The notes under the pieces: model-generated
The model's database searches: none
The model's input: only the letters and a program-made list of their open reading frames with translations
Told to the model about the DNA's origin: nothing
Program-made: the position numbers and the translations under genes
Shown: piece after piece, positions 19,213 to 27,564 of the stretch
How the letters are laid out: each line of letters opens with the position of its first letter
How positions within the stretch are numbered: the stretch's first letter is position 1
Assembly: GCA_013215055.1 (NCBI GenBank)
Contig: JABSRQ010000012.1
Span: 1-64,000, forward strand
DNA from: Pseudomonadales bacterium
Lineage (GTDB): Bacteria; Pseudomonadota; Gammaproteobacteria; Pseudomonadales; DT-91
Direction: 5' to 3'
Length of the DNA: 64,000 nucleotides

Positions 19213-19268
19213 CATTGAGAATCTGGGCATAAACCTCTGCTTGCCGATTCTCAATGATGTAGTAAGGA
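19213..19268 (+). promoter_or_regulatory. leader hairpin and strong RBS of the MMPL gene
   Basis: CATTGAGAATC (19213-19223) and its exact reverse complement (19246-19256) form an 11-bp stem with a 22-nt loop. It ends just before AAGGAGGT (19262-19269), the ribosome site that decides the GTG start at 19275. The hairpin could tune translation or mRNA stability. Confidence 0.6.
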
Positions 19269-19274
19269 GGTGCT

Positions 19275-21656
19275 GTGAAAGCATCCATCAATCAAAGCTT
19301 CTATTGCGTGGCTTGCTGGGTTTATGCCCATCCTAAAAAAATACTTTTTATTAACCTTGTGATTGTCTTTGCGCTTATGCGGAGTTTATCGGACTTGCAG
19401 GTTGATATGTCTACCGAAGCGATGTTGCATGATGATGACCCTGTATTATTGCATTATCAGGAATTCACCCAGCAATTTGGCCGTGATGACGGCATCGCTT
19501 TATTATTCCCTTTGCCAGCATCTGATTATCTTAAAACCTTGGATAGTCTAGTGGCTCTACATAAAGATCTTGAGTTTGGGGTACCTTATATCACCGAGAT
19601 CAACAGCCTCTACAATGCCCGTTATACCTATGGCGAAGACGGTGAATTACTGGTTGATGATTTATTAGAAGGCTGGCCAGAACAGAAAAAATCACAGGCG
19701 CAGATTCAGGCCATCATCCATGCTAATCCTGCTTATGAAAATACGCTGATCAGTAAAGATGGACGTTATAGTGCGGTATTTATCAAACTGAACCCGTATT
19801 TTAGACCTGAAGGTGCAGATCAAATAGAAAAGATGGGCAGCCCCCAAAATGCCGAGGCGGTGGCTGCAGTGAAAAAAATCATCACCGAATATCCTCATTT
19901 GAATTTACAAATGGGAGGTACAGCATTTGTGGAAGATACGTTTAATACCACCACCAAGGCCGATGCCAAGCTGGCCGTGATGTTACGATTTATTGCAGTG
20001 GTCGTAATTTTGGCGATATTTTTCAGGCGTGTATCAGGTGTTGTTTTACCGTTATTGGTGATTATCTTATCACTGCTCAGTACCTTTGGTTTGATGGCGA
20101 TGACTGGTACACCCTTTACCGCAACGTCGAATATTATTATTCCGTTGCTGATGGCGGTAGGCACCTGTGATGCGATACATATTCTGGCGATATTTTATAA
20201 ACGTTTTGAAACCTCGGGTGATAAAAAAGAAGCCATTATCGGCGCGATTACCCATTCAGCTCCGGCGATATTATTAACCAGCTTAACCACTGGCGCGGCA
20301 TTGATGTCGTTTTATTGGGCTGAAATAGCCGCCGTTGCACAGCTGGGTTTTATCACCGCTGCGGCCGTCGCTTTTGCGTTTATCTATACGGTATTGTTAT
20401 TGCCTGCTCTTATCGCGATCTTCCCAATGAAGCAGCGTTCAGGTGTTAAAGAAAAACGTTTATTGGATAATTGTTTATTGGCCTTCGCCAGAACCTCTGA
20501 AAAATATGCCAATAGCATCGTGATGGTGGGTGTCGCTGTGTTTATTGCTAGTTTGCTGGCCTTCTCGAATTTACGTTTCTCTATGGATAATGTGCAATAT
20601 TTCCCTGAGAATCACGCCGTCAGTCAGAGTGTAGCAAGTTTTGATCAACACCTGGGTGGCGCTTCTTCTATGGAGCTGATTATCGATACCCAGCAGCCCT
20701 TTGGCCTTTATGACCCTGAATTTATGTTGGCGTTAGAGGGCTTGGAGCAACGTTTATTATCTGCCCCTATAGCCGGTATATTGATTCACGATACGGTCTC
20801 GATTCTGGATGTCTTACGTGAAACCAATAGAGCCTTGATGGACAATGCAGCCAGCGCTTATCAGATTCCGGAAACCCGTGAGTTAATCGCTCAGGAGTTA
20901 TTGTTATTTGAAAACAGTGGCTCCAACGATTTATCCGAGCTGGTGGATGGTGATTATCAAATCATGCGCATGACGTTAAAAATTCCACACAGTGATGGTG
21001 TTGATCAGTTAAAAACCATGCGCGAAGTGGAGTTGTTAGCGGCTTCACTGTTGCCTGGCAGTGAGGTTGTTATCACCGGGAATTCCAGCCTACAGGCCTA
21101 TACCGTGCCTAAAGTTTTACGTTCCATGTCGCTCAGTTATGTTATTGCCTTTTTATTGATCTGCATTTTGATGGTGACCATGGCCGGACATTTACAAATT
21201 GGTCTGGCTTCCATGTTGCCCAATTTATTGCCGATTACCTTGATGTTATCGGTGATGGCGGTTTTTGATATACCGCTGGATTCCACCAGCATCATGATCT
21301 TCAGTATTGCGATTGGCATTGTGGTGGATGATACGCTGCATTTTATTTACCAATACACGCGCTATAGCAAAGAAGGCCAGAGTAATCTGCAGGCGATAGA
21401 AAACACCTTGTTAACTACCGGGCGTGCGATCTGGGTTACCAGCTGTATCTTGTTTGTCGCCTTTTTTGTCAATATCAGTGCCACGTTGGAAAACGTCAGC
21501 CGTTTTGGTTTGTTAATCGCGTTGGTGGTGGTGCTGGCTTTATTGGCCGATCTATTATTGGCGCCGGCATTGATGACGGTGATTCGCCGCTGGGAAGTGA
21601 AAAAACAGAGAGTTCCGGCTTTGGCTAATAGCGATATGGGTGAAATGGATTCTTAA
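19275..21656 (+). CDS. RND/MMPL-superfamily exporter (second copy)
   Basis: A 793-residue transporter with the same duplicated RND architecture as the protein at 10216: first membrane helix at about 22-40, a helix bundle at about 235-420, and a second bundle at about 615-775. Signatures are LMAVGTCDAIHILAIF and SIAIGIVVDDTLHFIYQY. The start is GTG, fixed by the excellent AAGGAGGT site. The first periplasmic domain starts with DLQVDMSTEAMLHDDDPVL, the usual RND opening (compare WVTVDATVFFSDTDPVV in the paralogue). The two are divergent paralogues, not a recent duplication. It is followed by a convergent AraC gene, so it may belong functionally to the desaturase/Rieske locus. Substrate unknown. 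Confidence 0.9.
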   Translation: MKASINQSFYCVACWVYAHPKKILFINLVIVFALMRSLSDLQVDMSTEAMLHDDDPVLLHYQEFTQQFGRDDGIALLFPLPASDYLKTLDSLVALHKDLEFGVPYITEINSLYNARYTYGEDGELLVDDLLEGWPEQKKSQAQIQAIIHANPAYENTLISKDGRYSAVFIKLNPYFRPEGADQIEKMGSPQNAEAVAAVKKIITEYPHLNLQMGGTAFVEDTFNTTTKADAKLAVMLRFIAVVVILAIFFRRVSGVVLPLLVIILSLLSTFGLMAMTGTPFTATSNIIIPLLMAVGTCDAIHILAIFYKRFETSGDKKEAIIGAITHSAPAILLTSLTTGAALMSFYWAEIAAVAQLGFITAAAVAFAFIYTVLLLPALIAIFPMKQRSGVKEKRLLDNCLLAFARTSEKYANSIVMVGVAVFIASLLAFSNLRFSMDNVQYFPENHAVSQSVASFDQHLGGASSMELIIDTQQPFGLYDPEFMLALEGLEQRLLSAPIAGILIHDTVSILDVLRETNRALMDNAASAYQIPETRELIAQELLLFENSGSNDLSELVDGDYQIMRMTLKIPHSDGVDQLKTMREVELLAASLLPGSEVVITGNSSLQAYTVPKVLRSMSLSYVIAFLLICILMVTMAGHLQIGLASMLPNLLPITLMLSVMAVFDIPLDSTSIMIFSIAIGIVVDDTLHFIYQYTRYSKEGQSNLQAIENTLLTTGRAIWVTSCILFVAFFVNISATLENVSRFGLLIALVVVLALLADLLLAPALMTVIRRWEVKKQRVPALANSDMGEMDS

Positions 21657-21706
21657 TGCCTGTCTTTTTAAGATAGGAATATCAACAAGCGCATCATGGC
21701 GCATTA

Positions 21707-22720
21707 TTACGTGTTTTTCTGGCTTTCACTTCGGTAAAATTTAGGTGCGGTGCCGGTCCACTGCTTAAAAGCGTAGGAAAAATGCGGCGCCGAACTAAAA
21801 CCCAGTGCATAAGCAATCTCTTCGATGCTGCTGTTGGTGTTTTTTAAATGGGCTATGGCCAGATCCCTACGGCAATCATTCAGTAAGTTTTGATAGCTGG
21901 TATCTTCATCTTTGAGCTGACGGCGTAACGTACGTGTCGACAGGTTTAGGTGATTGGCGATAGATTCTTGCGTGGGAAATTTACCGTTATTATTACTTAA
22001 AAACAGTTGTATTTTTTCTGTTAACGATTGCTCTTCCACGGTTTGTAAAAGTTCATGGATGTGATGTTCCAGTTCTTTGGCAATAAAAGTATTGGCGGTT
22101 TGCAGGGTTTTATTAACACTGGCTCGTGGCAGGCGTATTTCATTTTTGGGGCATGAAAATGCCACTTTTTCACCCAGCATATTTTGGTAAGCTTCAATGT
22201 CGGCAGGTGCCTTATAACGCACTCTTATTATGGTTGCGGGTATTTTGTTTTCATAAACCAAATTGAGTATTGCAAAATAAGCGCATATCGCGCCTTCTAT
22301 AATAAATTGGTAGACCTCGTCGGTAAATGCACGGGTATCGAAGCGAATCACCGCGTCATCATTTTCCAGGGATAATTGCACCTGGATGATGGGGGAGCGG
22401 ATTTGCGCAAACTCCTCGCCCAGTTTTAAACATTCCCATACCGTAGGCATGCCTAAGGCGGCATAAGATAATATGCCGTGGGTGCCAACTTCCAGGGATT
22501 TTCCTATATACAGACCCAAGTTAGGATCCTGACTGACCTTTACCGCCTCTGAAATGAGGGTTTGATATTGCTCTTCATCAATAAAGGCATCAGGCGATGC
22601 TATAAGGTCATCGGTGATATTGGCTTTTTCTTTTAAAGGCTGGGTATTTATGCTCTTAGCTTCTAAGGCATCAAAAATAACCTTTAAGTAGCTGGCTGAA
22701 ATTGCGCGTTTATTTTGCAT
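21707..22720 (-). CDS. AraC-family transcriptional regulator
   Basis: About 337 residues from the ATG at 22720. The start is chosen because MQNKRAISASYLKVIFDALE is where this family (N-terminal arabinose-binding-type domain, as in OruR/ArgR-like regulators) usually begins; an in-frame ATG at 22873 would add 51 residues and nearly reach the divergent gene. The C-terminal HTH region is clear: SIANHLNLSTRTLRRQLKDE and EEIAYALGFSSAPHFSYAFK, ending GTAPKFYR. It is divergent from the desaturase/Rieske pair and most likely controls it, perhaps in response to a fatty acid or sterol. The effector is unknown. Confidence 0.87.
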   Translation of the reverse strand: MQNKRAISASYLKVIFDALEAKSINTQPLKEKANITDDLIASPDAFIDEEQYQTLISEAVKVSQDPNLGLYIGKSLEVGTHGILSYAALGMPTVWECLKLGEEFAQIRSPIIQVQLSLENDDAVIRFDTRAFTDEVYQFIIEGAICAYFAILNLVYENKIPATIIRVRYKAPADIEAYQNMLGEKVAFSCPKNEIRLPRASVNKTLQTANTFIAKELEHHIHELLQTVEEQSLTEKIQLFLSNNNGKFPTQESIANHLNLSTRTLRRQLKDEDTSYQNLLNDCRRDLAIAHLKNTNSSIEEIAYALGFSSAPHFSYAFKQWTGTAPKFYRSESQKNT

Positions 22721-22893
22721 GAGATAGGTTTTCTCTGTTAAGCACAGGCTGGCCACATTTCGAATGAACTTGACCCAGTTTAGAATGTTAAAAGACATTA
22801 AATCAAGATATTTTATACTTACTGAATCAATCGTTATCAGCTTACGTGATGACGTGTCTTGCCAACGCAACATTGATAGTGAGGAAACCCCCG

Positions 22894-23988
22894 ATGCTAG
22901 ACCTGGCTTTAGTTGAACCCGGTTTTTTTAAACGCAGAGTTAAGCGCCCCAATCCTATGAATCAGTGGGATGAAAAAACCCAAGAAAATATTAAAAATGA
23001 TTTTGATGCGCTAAGAAAAGAGCTTTTAGCCGAGCATAACAGCGAGGAATGTCAAAAGCTGGACAATGCCTTTGTCTCCGAACAGTACCAAAAATATAAG
23101 GGACATGAGAAAAAGGGGCGTGAGCTGTTAAAAGGCCGTTTTGGACCGCTGACTTTTTTTAGGGGTATTTACCTATTAGGGCTGTCCCGCTTTGCTTTAT
23201 TTTCCTTAGGTCATGAGGTCTTGCATGGCACCTTCAGGACGCACGAAGACCCCATGTTCCAAGGCCGAACCTGGACAAATACGCTGTTTATCAACGATCA
23301 ACATTGGAAGAGAGGCCATAATCAAGGCCACCATAAGGCCCCAGGTGTTTTTGGTTTAGACCCCGAATCCAGCCCCAGCAATTTTAGAGGCAGTGACGAT
23401 TTTTATGCCGAGCGTGGGGATAGAATCGTCTCATTAATCAGTTCCTATATCTTAAATTTCCATACCCTGTTTTTTATTGGCATTGTTGAAGCCAAACATC
23501 TCTCGCTAAGCGATGAAAATGTCTGGAAAGAGTGGTGGATTACGTTCAAAACGTTATTTAAAAAAGAGTATTTTGAATACCCAAAAGAGGCCGGTATTAA
23601 TGCGCCCAGGGTAGTGATAGGCAACTTCTTATCGTTTATTGTGGCAGAAGTGGTCAGCGGTTTTTTGGGCCGAACCACGCATATTAGAGCCGATACCACC
23701 TGCTTACATGTTAATGAGTTTGACCTTAAAAACAGGGCACACTTCTATATTGTCTCCCTATTAAATGCCGGCAATATCACGTTAAAAAGTGATAGAGACC
23801 TTTATGGTTGGGATACCCACATTGAGCATCATCTGTTTCCTTTTTTATCGACACGTATGTTGGCTAAGGCGGGGCCCAGAGTGAAGGCCATCTGTGAGAA
23901 ATATGATCTACCGTATCATGAAGGTGATTTTTGGACGGTTTTTAAAGTCGCCTATATTCTCGATTTCAAAAAATTAGTGACTAAATAA
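22894..23988 (+). CDS. membrane fatty acid desaturase
   Basis: 364 residues from the ATG at 22894 (GAGG upstream; an in-frame start at 22846 would overlap the AraC region). The three histidine boxes of di-iron membrane desaturases are present: H107EVLH111, H142NQGHH147, and a C-terminal HIEHHLFP box near residue 325. The last is the HxxHH form of acyl-lipid desaturases and related hydroxylases. Hydrophobic segments are few, suggesting a peripheral or compact membrane protein. It lies 31 nt before the Rieske oxygenase gene, so the two form an operon. Confidence 0.9.
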   Translation: MLDLALVEPGFFKRRVKRPNPMNQWDEKTQENIKNDFDALRKELLAEHNSEECQKLDNAFVSEQYQKYKGHEKKGRELLKGRFGPLTFFRGIYLLGLSRFALFSLGHEVLHGTFRTHEDPMFQGRTWTNTLFINDQHWKRGHNQGHHKAPGVFGLDPESSPSNFRGSDDFYAERGDRIVSLISSYILNFHTLFFIGIVEAKHLSLSDENVWKEWWITFKTLFKKEYFEYPKEAGINAPRVVIGNFLSFIVAEVVSGFLGRTTHIRADTTCLHVNEFDLKNRAHFYIVSLLNAGNITLKSDRDLYGWDTHIEHHLFPFLSTRMLAKAGPRVKAICEKYDLPYHEGDFWTVFKVAYILDFKKLVTK

Positions 23989-24019
23989 AAAATAATAGAC
24001 TTAGTTTTAGGAGTCAGTC

Positions 24020-25270
24020 ATGGCAGCTGAGAAATATGTTCGTCCCCAGAAGCACAATAGCTGGTTTAATGTTATGCCCGAAAGAGATTTCAAAAATCTA
24101 CCTTCTGCCAAGGTCGATTTTCTGGATTCTTTTGTGACGTTAGAGGCCGATGGTAAAGGTTCTTATAACGTAAGATATGAAGGTAAAACCCCCTTATTAG
24201 TGGAAAAACATTTTGGTTTTATTTGTGTCTGGTTTGGAGATAACTTGCAGCAAGCCGATTGGCCGTTTCCGACCTTATTTGAAGAATCCTTTGGGCAAGA
24301 TTTTATTATTAGTCAGCCCAAAATATTTAAAGACACCAACCTGCTTGATTTGATAGAAAATAATGGTGACCCCATTCACTTCAAAACAGTACATAAATGG
24401 TTAGAGGTGAATCTTTCCGATCATATTTATACCGATACTAAATACAGTTTAAAAATGCAGGGTAAGGTTAAATATGCGCAAAGCTCAGAAAGCCGATTAA
24501 AAAATTGGTTAGCCAAGATCATGCCGGCAACAGAATATTCCCAGGTCTTGGCTTTTCATGGGCCGGGTTTTGGTTCTGGCAATATTGTTACCGAACCTGA
24601 TATCAAAGCGCAATTGATATTGGCTTTTATGCCGATTGGCGAAAATGATCTGAGGCTACATATTGCCGCCAGTGTGGACGAAAAATCGTTTCCTAAATGG
24701 ATGCAAACCCTGTTTTCTTTTATTCCCTTTGTGTCATTACACGACCTTGTCTCCTGGGCGCTGACTAAAGCCGGTAAAGACGATACCGAAGGTGATTATC
24801 GCATTTGGTATACCAAGCGCTCTTTAAAAGATCCCAAGCTGCTGAAAGGCGAAAATAATATTATCAAAATTCGTGAATGGATGTCTGCGTTCTATTTAAA
24901 GGATTTTAAACAGCCGCTACAGACTGAAAAACCCGAGCTGGAAAAAGACTGGGCTTTTTTAGCGGTGACTGGTGATGTCGATAAAGGCAAAGTTAATCGC
25001 TTTACCGTTAAGGGCGAGGAGCTTATTGCGATACAAACATCCAGTGGAGATTATAGTGTTTTTGAGGCTCATTGCCCTCATCAAGGTGCACATCTAGGCC
25101 ACGGTGGCGTGTTAAAAGATGATTGTATTTCCTGCCCCTTCCATAAGTTTTATTTTAATTCAGAGGGACAATTTATCGGCACAAAAACAGACGGTAAACC
25201 CAAAGATAATATGAGTTTAACCAAGGTTGCTCATCAACTGGTTGAGAATAGATTGGAAGTGTTGGTTTAA
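24020..25270 (+). CDS. Rieske-type oxygenase with C-terminal [2Fe-2S] domain
   Basis: A 416-residue protein. The N-terminal about 300 residues resemble the catalytic domain of Rieske non-heme iron oxygenases: VEKHFGFICVWFGD, then NGDPIHFKTVH with D117, H120 and H125 in the usual D-x2-H-x4-H arrangement. The Rieske motif is at the C-terminus: C352-P-H354 and C372-P-F-H375. In known family members the Rieske domain comes first, so the order here is reversed. Substrate might be a sterol, fatty acid or aromatic ring. It is in an operon with a desaturase under AraC control; the electron donor is not encoded nearby. Confidence 0.83.
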   Translation: MAAEKYVRPQKHNSWFNVMPERDFKNLPSAKVDFLDSFVTLEADGKGSYNVRYEGKTPLLVEKHFGFICVWFGDNLQQADWPFPTLFEESFGQDFIISQPKIFKDTNLLDLIENNGDPIHFKTVHKWLEVNLSDHIYTDTKYSLKMQGKVKYAQSSESRLKNWLAKIMPATEYSQVLAFHGPGFGSGNIVTEPDIKAQLILAFMPIGENDLRLHIAASVDEKSFPKWMQTLFSFIPFVSLHDLVSWALTKAGKDDTEGDYRIWYTKRSLKDPKLLKGENNIIKIREWMSAFYLKDFKQPLQTEKPELEKDWAFLAVTGDVDKGKVNRFTVKGEELIAIQTSSGDYSVFEAHCPHQGAHLGHGGVLKDDCISCPFHKFYFNSEGQFIGTKTDGKPKDNMSLTKVAHQLVENRLEVLV

Positions 25271-25274
25271 GGTC

Positions 25275-25535
25275 TTATTGCTGCCAGTAATATTGACGGC
25301 AGTCATCACGCTGCTGTTTCAAAACCATCAGCTCTTTGATCTCATGCGTAGATCCGGATTCCAGCATATTCATAACGAGGCCAAAACCTCCCAATTTATT
25401 TTCGATGTTATCGATCTTCTTGGTGTATGCGAAGTGGCAGGATTTAAATTCATGTAGGGTCCATACATAAAACCCGCCGGCACCCGCAAACATTAAGATG
25501 AGGCAGCAAATAAATCCGATGATAAATAGCTTCAT
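25275..25535 (-). CDS. small membrane protein of unknown function
   Basis: 86 residues with one N-terminal membrane segment (LFIIGFICCLILMFAGAGGFYVW) and a helical soluble part with two cysteines (FKSCHF, RDDCRQ). It ends 4 nt from the convergent Rieske gene. No family recognised. It is probably real because of its membrane/soluble layout and the AT-rich untranslated flank. Confidence 0.6.
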   Translation of the reverse strand: MKLFIIGFICCLILMFAGAGGFYVWTLHEFKSCHFAYTKKIDNIENKLGGFGLVMNMLESGSTHEIKELMVLKQQRDDCRQYYWQQ

Positions 25536-25852
25536 TTTTGCATAAACCCGTCAATTAACAATTGCTGCAAGTGTACATGAACTGTCTTATTGATGCTGTG
25601 CATGCGATTGCAATTTTTATAAACCCCGTTGCTACAACTTTATGTCAGTAAGTTGCATGATGATAATGTAGGGTGGCGGTCTGTTAAACATAAGTTGGGG
25701 CAGGGCCTAAGGGCCGAAGCCGTATTAACGGCAGCGAGAAATTTATCCGTTAAGAATTGGGCTTGTTAACCATATTATCAATATGGCTTTGTCACCTGTA
25801 AAAAGGTAAGGGCTATGTGTAAAATTAAAAACTGATTTTTTTTGAAATGAAT
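25536..25852. other. intergenic upstream of sRNA copy 1
   Basis: It holds a 7-bp hairpin CCATATT-ATC-AATATGG (25770-25786) and a tiny ORF (ATGTGTAAAATTAAAAACTGA) after AAAAAGGTAA. The latter resembles the start region of the small gene upstream of sRNA copy 2 (AAAAAGGTAAAAATAATG). Otherwise nothing was recognised. Confidence 0.45.
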
Positions 25853-25881
25853 TTGAACCTTTCAGTCAAATGCTGTTCCTA
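25853..25881 (+). promoter_or_regulatory. promoter of sRNA copy 1 (ECF sigma-E-like)
   Basis: TTGAAC (25853-25858), a 17-nt spacer of unconserved sequence, then TTCCTA (25876-25881). Read as GAACCT-N16-TCCTA it resembles sigma-E/AlgU promoters (GAACTT-N16/17-TCTGA). The upstream run TTTGAAATGAAT is also shared with other copies. Confidence 0.65.
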
Positions 25882-25887
25882 TTACCT

Positions 25888-25991
25888 GATAGTGGCAAGA
25901 GCAGAGTGGTTCCCCTAAGCCCTCTGTTCTTCGAGTTGTGGAACAACTCATTTTGAGCCGGTGATGCCCCCTAACATCATCGGCTTTTTTT
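25888..25991 (+). ncRNA. putative small RNA, family copy 1
   Basis: After a conserved TTACCTGATAGTGG segment there are three hairpins. The first is AGAGCAGAG paired with CTCTGTTCT (one G-U) around a loop with TTCCCCTAAG. The second is GTTGT-GGA-ACAAC. The third is an intrinsic terminator, AGCCGGTGATG with CATCATCGGCT, followed by T7. No open reading frame is preserved among copies, while the stems covary, so the product is RNA. Start estimated 7 nt after the -10 element. It lies in a gap before the azoreductase gene on the opposite strand. The C-rich loop suggests pairing with G-rich ribosome sites of target mRNAs. Confidence 0.75.
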
Positions 25992-26030
25992 GTTTTTCAT
26001 TTTGCCTAATCTTTATGCTGAGGTCTGATG

Positions 26031-26636
26031 TTAGCCAGCTAACAAACTCTTACCTGATAATTGTATAGCTTCGTTCGCCGCGCTTAATACCTTTTTTTCA
26101 TCTCTGCCAATAGCACTGCTATCAATAATCGTGACATCTTTAATGCCGATAAAACCCAGAACGTGATGGATATAATCAGAGACAAAATCAATCTCACTGC
26201 CCAACTGTGTGCCCCCAGAGGTAATGATCACATAGGCCTTTTTATTTTCCAGTAAACCTACCGGGCCATTTTCGGTATAACGGAAGGTGAGCTTGGCTCG
26301 GGCTATTTGATCTATCCAGGCTTTAAATGCGGCTGGCACAGAAAAATTATAAATAGTCAGACCGATAACCAAAACGTCGGCTTCTTGCACTTCGGCGATC
26401 AGCGCATCAGAACAGGCCAATACAGCACGTTGCTCGGCGGTGCGTTCTGCGACATCGGTGAAGTTAGCGCCAATCCAGGCTTCATTAATCAGCGGTACAC
26501 CGTCTGCCAAATCCCGCGCTTTGACACTGTAGCGCTGTTGGGATGTGAGTTGTTTGATGATGTTATCGGAAAGTTTTCGGCTATAGGATCCGTTTTTACG
26601 CATACTGGCATCTATTCGTAAAATTTGTTTGTTCAT
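26031..26636 (-). CDS. azoR: FMN-dependent NADH-azoreductase
   Basis: 201 residues from the ATG at 26636, which has AAGAGAT upstream; an in-frame start at 26696 lacks one. The flavodoxin-like fold is indicated by LRIDASMRKNGSYSRKL (FMN phosphate loop), a central TIYNFSVPAAFKAWIDQIARA and ITSGGTQ. These match the AzoR/quinone-reductase family, a cytoplasmic dimer that reduces quinones and azo compounds with NADH. It is 81 nt downstream of an SDR gene on the same strand, under the influence of a divergent LysR. Confidence 0.92.
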   Translation of the reverse strand: MNKQILRIDASMRKNGSYSRKLSDNIIKQLTSQQRYSVKARDLADGVPLINEAWIGANFTDVAERTAEQRAVLACSDALIAEVQEADVLVIGLTIYNFSVPAAFKAWIDQIARAKLTFRYTENGPVGLLENKKAYVIITSGGTQLGSEIDFVSDYIHHVLGFIGIKDVTIIDSSAIGRDEKKVLSAANEAIQLSGKSLLAG

Positions 26637-26717
26637 GATGATCTCTTTTGTGCTGTCTATTTTGCAGATCAAGCCGGTGCTGGATAGTCTCGCCACCGGC
26701 TTTTTTCTTGAAGGCCG

Positions 26718-27431
26718 TTATGCGCCAAATCCGCCGTCTATGGTGTGCTGTGCACCGGTGATAATTCCTGCCTCTGGGCCTGAAAGATAAGCCACCATGC
26801 CGGCAATTTCATCGGCCTTGGCATGACGCTTAATCGCCATAAAGGAATGCATGGTGTCTTTCATCGGGCCATCTTCCGGGTTCATATCGGTATCCACAGG
26901 CCCTGGCTGAATATTATTCACGGTGATTTCTCTATCACCTAAATCTCTGGCAAGGCCGCGCACCAAACCTTGCACCGCCGCCTTGCTCAGGGAATAGGCC
27001 GTGCCACCCGCCATGGGCATACGATCTGCATTAACCGAACCGATGATGATAATGCGGCCACCTTTATTCATCTTTCTGGCCGCTTCAACGGCTGCGTGAT
27101 AGGGGCTACGTACATTCACATCCAGCATATGGTCGATATCGTCAGGGTTCAGTTCCAGCGGATCACCCATCACCAAAACGCCGGCTGCGATAACCAGAAT
27201 ATCTAATGCCCCCTGATCATGAATAACCGCGGCTAAGGCTTCTCTATTGACACTGTCGACCTTAATCGCCGCAGCCCCTGTATTCTGTGCCAGTGTATTT
27301 GCAGCTGCCTCTGAGTTGGCGTAGGTAAACGTGGTGACGGCGCCTTCTTGCTGCAAACGTGTAACTACGGCCGCGCCTATGCCTCTGCTACCGCCTAAAA
27401 CCAATGCTTTTTTATTTGTTAAATGTGCCAT
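26718..27431 (-). CDS. short-chain dehydrogenase/reductase
   Basis: 237 residues with all classical SDR motifs: cofactor loop GGSRGIGAAV near residue 13, LVIAAGV (NAG-like), catalytic Ser in IIIGSVNADR, and YSLSK with the Tyr/Lys pair. The end is TGAQHTIDGGFGA. It probably reduces a keto or hydroxy group with NAD(P)H in the cytoplasm. It is divergent from a LysR regulator (134-bp gap), which likely controls it together with the azoreductase. Confidence 0.92.
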   Translation of the reverse strand: MAHLTNKKALVLGGSRGIGAAVVTRLQQEGAVTTFTYANSEAAANTLAQNTGAAAIKVDSVNREALAAVIHDQGALDILVIAAGVLVMGDPLELNPDDIDHMLDVNVRSPYHAAVEAARKMNKGGRIIIIGSVNADRMPMAGGTAYSLSKAAVQGLVRGLARDLGDREITVNNIQPGPVDTDMNPEDGPMKDTMHSFMAIKRHAKADEIAGMVAYLSGPEAGIITGAQHTIDGGFGA

Positions 27432-27564
27432 GTTTTTGATGTCCTTTAGTTTGTTAAAAGTCGTTAAGTTCGTAAACAGGCGTCCACTATAATTATTGCC
27501 AATAAAGAGAAAAACAGTGGTTTAATCAAAAGACTTTTGCGATTTAGAGAAATATAATCGGTGC

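Noticed and set aside
25227-25457. 76-codon + strand frame over the end of the Rieske gene
   Set aside because: It is mostly the complement of the small membrane protein gene at 25275, which has better protein features.
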